The position numbers were made by a program, and so were the translations under genes. From assembly GCA_001051155.2 (NCBI GenBank), contig JYIP02000010.1:620001-684000 (forward strand): DNA of 64,000 bases, in the 5' to 3' direction. Source of the DNA: Chrysoporthe austroafricana (Eukaryota > Ascomycota > Sordariomycetes > Diaporthales > Cryphonectriaceae). The notes beneath the pieces are model-generated. The model did no database searches. It was given only the letters and a program-made list of their open reading frames with translations, and was not told the origin of the DNA. Below, in pieces: positions 60,109-64,000 of the stretch. The first letter of the stretch is position 1. Each line of letters starts with the position of its first letter.

Positions 60109-60531
60109 ACGGTCTGGGCATCAAGAGATGGTAATGAGGTTGGGAGTCTGACCAAGTCTGTCCTTCTGGAAGTTTTACTTGCGTGCTTTAGCAGTCCTGA
60201 GACATTTTTCAGGACGCACTGGTTCCTGAGACATTGATGTTCGCTCATGCAATGCTGAGATGCCCGCCATTCCTCAGGTTGAGACGGGATCTCGTCCATC
60301 GGTTTTTTAGTCGCGGGACTAGGGTGGGGCAGATTCCCAAAGAGAATGCCGGACTGTAGAAGACATGGCTGCCTCTTCCCAGAGCATTGGTGCTCCGCCC
60401 TGAAAACCTCCCGACACGTTATCTACGCTCGTTGCGTGAATCCGGGCACGTAGTAGAGTTGATACACACAAACAACGTATTGTGCTTGCGCAACCCCTTG
60501 AATTCCTTTACGCTGAGATGAGTCTTGGTCT
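60109..60531. other. Convergent intergenic region
   Basis: 3' flanks of the DUF2235 and Mrx7-like genes. No coding signal is seen. Confidence 0.5.
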
Positions 60532-61048
60532 TCATTTGCGCGGCGGACGGGGGCCCGGCGGCGGCGGAGGGTTTGTCGGCGTGCCGCGAAACTGGTTCCG
60601 GAGCTCCTCGACAAAGTGTTTCAGGAAACCATTGCCGCTCGACTCGGGGAGTTCTGTGCGACGGGGTTGATCAGTCAGCATGCCTCTTGACCTGCATCCA
60701 GCGTGTTTTCCATAGGAATACCTGTCGCCTCGCCTGGTCTCAAGGGCTCGTGGGGATCGCGGCCGTACTTGCGATCCTGGACCCTCCGGTGGATCCGGCG
60801 GACCATGTGGTGAAACCCAGGGCTGCGTAGAATCTGTGCGCAGAAAGTCAGGTACTGGCACACGGGGACGGAATGTACAGGACGGACCTGCGCAACGATG
60901 TAGTTCTAGAAGCAATGAATTCCGGTCAGCCATCTGGTCCGCTTCCATTCCACGGCGCGTTCATGAGCGCTCGGACATGGACTGGATTCGCCACACGTAC
61001 CTCGCAGACGAGAAGTACTCTAATAGCCGAGTTTACCCAGAACACCAT
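60532..61048 (-). CDS. Mrx7-like small mitochondrial protein (MIOREX complex component 7 family candidate)
   Basis: Three small exons, 61048..61001, 60833..60722 and 60653..60532, give 93 residues with agreeing phases. The first exon encodes the hydrophobic start 'MVFWVNSAIRVLLVCE'. The second gives 'ILRSPGFHHMVRRIHRRVQ' and 'KYGRDPHEPLRPGEAT'. The third gives 'GFLKHFVEELRNQFRG' and a Pro-rich end. This order (membrane helix, basic R-rich helix, acidic-basic amphipathic 'F..HF..EL..Q' helix) is what I recall for Mrx7, a small protein associated with mitochondrial ribosome/expressosome assemblies in yeast. The second exon could begin at an earlier in-frame acceptor (after 'gtgccag'), adding eight residues; the CTGAC branch favours the later one. 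No frame longer than an exon shows this gene. Confidence 0.65.
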
Positions 61049-62520
61049 GTTGGAAAAGAATAAGGTAGTAGGCGCATGAGGATTGGCTACTCGAAAGATG
61101 TTGATTGTATGAAAGAAGGCGAGCCCTCACCAGGCACGTCGACTTGACGTCGTTGCATTACGCCGACCCATTACGTAACCTTGGGTGGCGCTAATCCTAG
61201 AGTTGACATCTTCACCCTCCCCCAACAACGGCTCAAGTGGGTGTTTACTACGGATTCCTTATGCTTTTTTTTTTCTTCGATTCAAAAGAAATTCTTTTTT
61301 AGGGGGGGGGTAGACAAGTATGTAAGCAAATAAAGAAGTCATTTGAGATCTTCTCTATTTCTTGACAAACTATATGATACTACAAGTCATATCTACTTCC
61401 CGCCGCGGGCGAACTAAGTGCCATAAGAAGAGTAGAGACATACTTCCATATTCAGATGGGAAGAGGAAATTGTAGTGTCATATGCGTACGATCTGTTACC
61501 AGGAGGTAAGCAGATTAGCTCTGTGATTCCAAATGGCTTTAGATTACCTACGATAGAGTTCCTAGAAGGTTATTTAACCTTTTCCTTCCGCATGCCAATG
61601 TGCCATTTGATTGCATGTAACAAAGTATCTCAGTCATACAGGGCTATCCCATCTAGACGTGGGAATGTTCCCATATTCATGGCCATTCTGTTCGCAGTAT
61701 GAGGTGATGATCCTAATGAGTTCGTTGTCTGACAGAGCATTATGTTACCTATAGCAGGCTCATTTCTAATATCGTGCAGTAACTGGGCGCACCCACAACG
61801 TGTCTTCGGAATGCCGTTTGATCTTCCGCAGAGCACCAAGACTCCCAGGTACTTAAAATGTAAAGTTTGGACATGAGGATGAGCTTATTTACTAGCTAGG
61901 TACTTTTCGTGAACGTTTCTTTGAGCATGTTTTGGTTCCGACTTCGCTAGCAGGGGCAAATCTTGAAGTCTTCTTCCCGCTGGATGCCTCCCAGATTAGC
62001 CTCATTTCCTCGCGGCCCCATCGTCATCGGGACCCGAACCAACACTTCGAACCAACACTCCCTCACGAAAGGAAGGTGTCGAGCGTCGACACCAACTTAG
62101 AAAAGAAAAAAAAACAGCCCGCAGGATCTCGCCATGGCTTACTCAATCAGCCGTGCTTCCAATCTCGGTTTCACCGCGGCGACCGCGACATCGCGGGCGG
62201 ATTCCTCTTGGCTGCGCGGGGGGCCCCTGGTCTAGAACCATCCGATGTCTGCGCCTTGCTGCAAGGCTGCACCGCGCGGCGAGTGGTCCGTTCTGAAACA
62301 TCTGCCCCAGGACGTGATCATAGCAGGGCAGCCGCCCTCGTCCAGCAGTACTGGGCAGGGCCCCCTGCGCAGGCGCCGCGAAACATCTCGTCGCAGCTTT
62401 CCGCCGCCGACACGCGCCCTCTCCCAAGACTTCATGCGCAGGGACCACCACGAGCCCGTCCGCAGAAGCGGGACCCCTTACCACTCAAAATACCCGAAAC
62501 ACCCACTGAACACGTGAGAC
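61049..62520. other. Intergenic, 1.5 kb
   Basis: AT-rich in the left half, with T-rich runs near 61266-61275 and a G run near 61303-61310. The 200-codon frame at 61932-62534 is of odd composition and may be part of the upstream remains of the NACHT-type gene, but no P-loop is visible in any frame. Confidence 0.45.
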
Positions 62521-64000
62521 TTGCAGGAACTTAAAAATGAATACGACCTAGAGAAGTCAAAGTCTCGCCGTCCGAAGAAATTGACAGTCGCAGTAGCATT
62601 AGTTACGACGACCTTGGGTCCGAAGCATGTTGCCCGAGGGCGAGAACCCCGACTATTGAGACGAGTCGCTGGAGCGATTCAGCCATCAGCACGACACCTT
62701 TGCTTCCAGACGTTCGCCTGGCAGATAGCCGGTGGCTTGACGAGTGCGGTGCGGACGGCGAGGACAAGACCTGTGGTGCTAGACGAAGGGTACGTTGCGT
62801 CGCTGAAAGGGGATTGTGTGTGCCTTGGCTCGGCTAGACAACGCCGCAAGAGTCACCATAAGGGGTGGGCTGACCGGTGGGAAAGGACGGTTGGCGAGGC
62901 TCGGGTTGACATACCCGGTACCAAAAAGTTGTTCAGCTTGGTTGATGCGACGGAGAACCACAGCGGCGGGTACCCCTAGGAGTTACGGTGGTGTCTGGAC
63001 CAGCTCGCGCAGTGGGGTGATTTCAGGGTGGGCATCACAGCTCCGGAGCTCTCGACAAATATGGCCAACGGAGACGGCAGCATCTCCGCAAGGACGAGGT
63101 CTGGGTTCAGCAGCGGCGGTCTACTACCTATTACGATACCTGAGTACAGCGCCGACGAGATCAAAGTGTATATCGACACGCGTCTTGCTGCGGACGTGGA
63201 CGAGCGCGATGCGATCGCGGCGAAGCTGGCCGACAAATCCGGCGGCGTGCAGCTGTGGGCAGAGATGGTGACGGCCATCGTTAACGAGGCGAGCGAGGGC
63301 GGTATCTCCGGAGAGGTCATCATGGGCATGCTGGACGACATCGCACCGACGGAGCATGCAAAACTGGATGACCTGTATGCCTGGAAGCTGAGTCGCTTAA
63401 GCCCTGCGGAGCGAGCGCAGGCGCTGACGATGATGCAGTGGGTTATATTGGCACCCGAGCCATTACGACTCAACGACCTGCGCGTTGCGCTGAGACTGAC
63501 GCTCTCGACGTGCCGGCTTGAGGGACAAAGAGAATGGGACCTGGACTCGGTTCTCGACATCGAGCCGCCCATGTCATTCGAGGCCCTCAAGGCCTCGGCA
63601 AGTGATGAGCTAGGAGCGGACATCCCGATGGATTCACCCGTGCTGTTTTGGAGATGGACACAGCAGGTTTCACAGGGCCTGCTGAAGTTGGAGTCTGCAG
63701 GCGGCCCGGGCAACAGGATGTCGACCGAGCCGCTGGGTCTGAAGCGTCTTCGACCCGCTCACGAATCTGTGCTGCAATTCTTCCGGAAGGGCAGAGGGTT
63801 CCAGTCGCTCTTAACTTTGCCAGGTGAGCAGCAAGCAAGGCTGCCCTCGACGGAAAGTTTCATCGACAACAGCTACTACAACCTCCTGCATGCGTGTCTG
63901 GGCTATCTTAACATGACAGAGCTCGACCATTTAGGCCTGGAAGAGGAGCTCGCGAGCCCGACACCAAGTGACGTCCTGACACCTGAAGAGAAGAGCAGGA
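62521..64000 (+). CDS. NACHT/STAND (NLR-like) protein, internal fragment running off the window, possibly a pseudogene
   Basis: From 62980 to the window end one frame is open and reads as the C-terminal half of a fungal NACHT domain and its winged helix: 'LRWCLDQLAQWGDFRVGI', 'ITIPEYSADEIKVYIDTRL', 'KSGGVQLWAEMVTAIVNE', 'KLDDLYAWKLSRLSPAERA', 'WVILAPEPLRLNDLRVALRL', then 'LRPAHESVLQFFRKGRGF'. In the same frame upstream, 'KLFSLVDATENHSGG' fits the Walker-B strand, but a TAG at 62977-62979 separates the two. That TAG could be a nonsense codon, or part of a CCCCTAG splice acceptor. The P-loop and any N-terminal effector domain are not recognisable upstream. Such proteins act as receptors in heterokaryon incompatibility or immunity-like death. 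Repeats would lie beyond the window. Confidence 0.7.

Overview
The window comes from a filamentous ascomycete (Pezizomycotina, most likely a sordariomycete). The evidence is short spliceosomal introns with GTAAGT/GTATGT-type donors and CTAAC/CTGAC branch sites, a retroelement decayed by what looks like repeat-induced point mutation (RIP), and fungus-specific families: Ppo oxygenase, PTH11/rhodopsin-like membrane protein, DUF6590, DUF7580, gasdermin-like protein and NACHT-type receptor. Exon joins were worked out by eye. Where a whole model is given, splice phases agree across all introns and the summed length divides by three, unless stated otherwise.

Layout. 1-4.8 kb is an AT-rich relic of a Ty3/gypsy chromovirus with a 34-bp tandem repeat in its probable LTR. 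5.8-10.9 kb carries a DM13 GPI-type protein, a ferric-reductase-like flavocytochrome and a bZIP factor. 11.5-12.2 kb is an ankyrin-repeat pseudogene, followed by 3 kb without a recognisable gene. 15.2-19.6 kb is very GC-rich and holds a rhodopsin-family membrane protein, interrupted by two poly-T runs and an N, and convergent to it a low-complexity Q/N/RE-rich protein. 21-29.8 kb is a less GC-rich accessory block: a ten-exon zinc-finger/DUF6590 gene on the minus strand, divergent from a DUF7580-subtilisin (S8) gene, which is followed on the same strand by a 278-codon gasdermin-like gene. 29.8-41.9 kb is mostly gene-poor and contains one sulfotransferase. 42-52.2 kb has an MFS exporter, an acyltransferase relic, a CorA-like Mg transporter and a sugar transporter. 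52.7-61 kb has a complete Ppo-type fatty-acid oxygenase with an intact P450 half, a DUF2235 hydrolase with a 15-nt micro-exon, and a tiny three-exon Mrx7-like mitochondrial protein. The right edge cuts a NACHT/STAND (NLR-like) gene.

The most interesting system is at 21-29.8 kb. A subtilisin-like protease next to a gasdermin-like pore former matches the known fungal arrangement in which the protease cleaves and activates the pore former to kill the cell (het-Q type allorecognition). Here the pair shares a 339-bp intergenic promoter region with a large zinc-finger/DUF6590 gene that could be a third component. No tRNA, rRNA or CRISPR array was seen.
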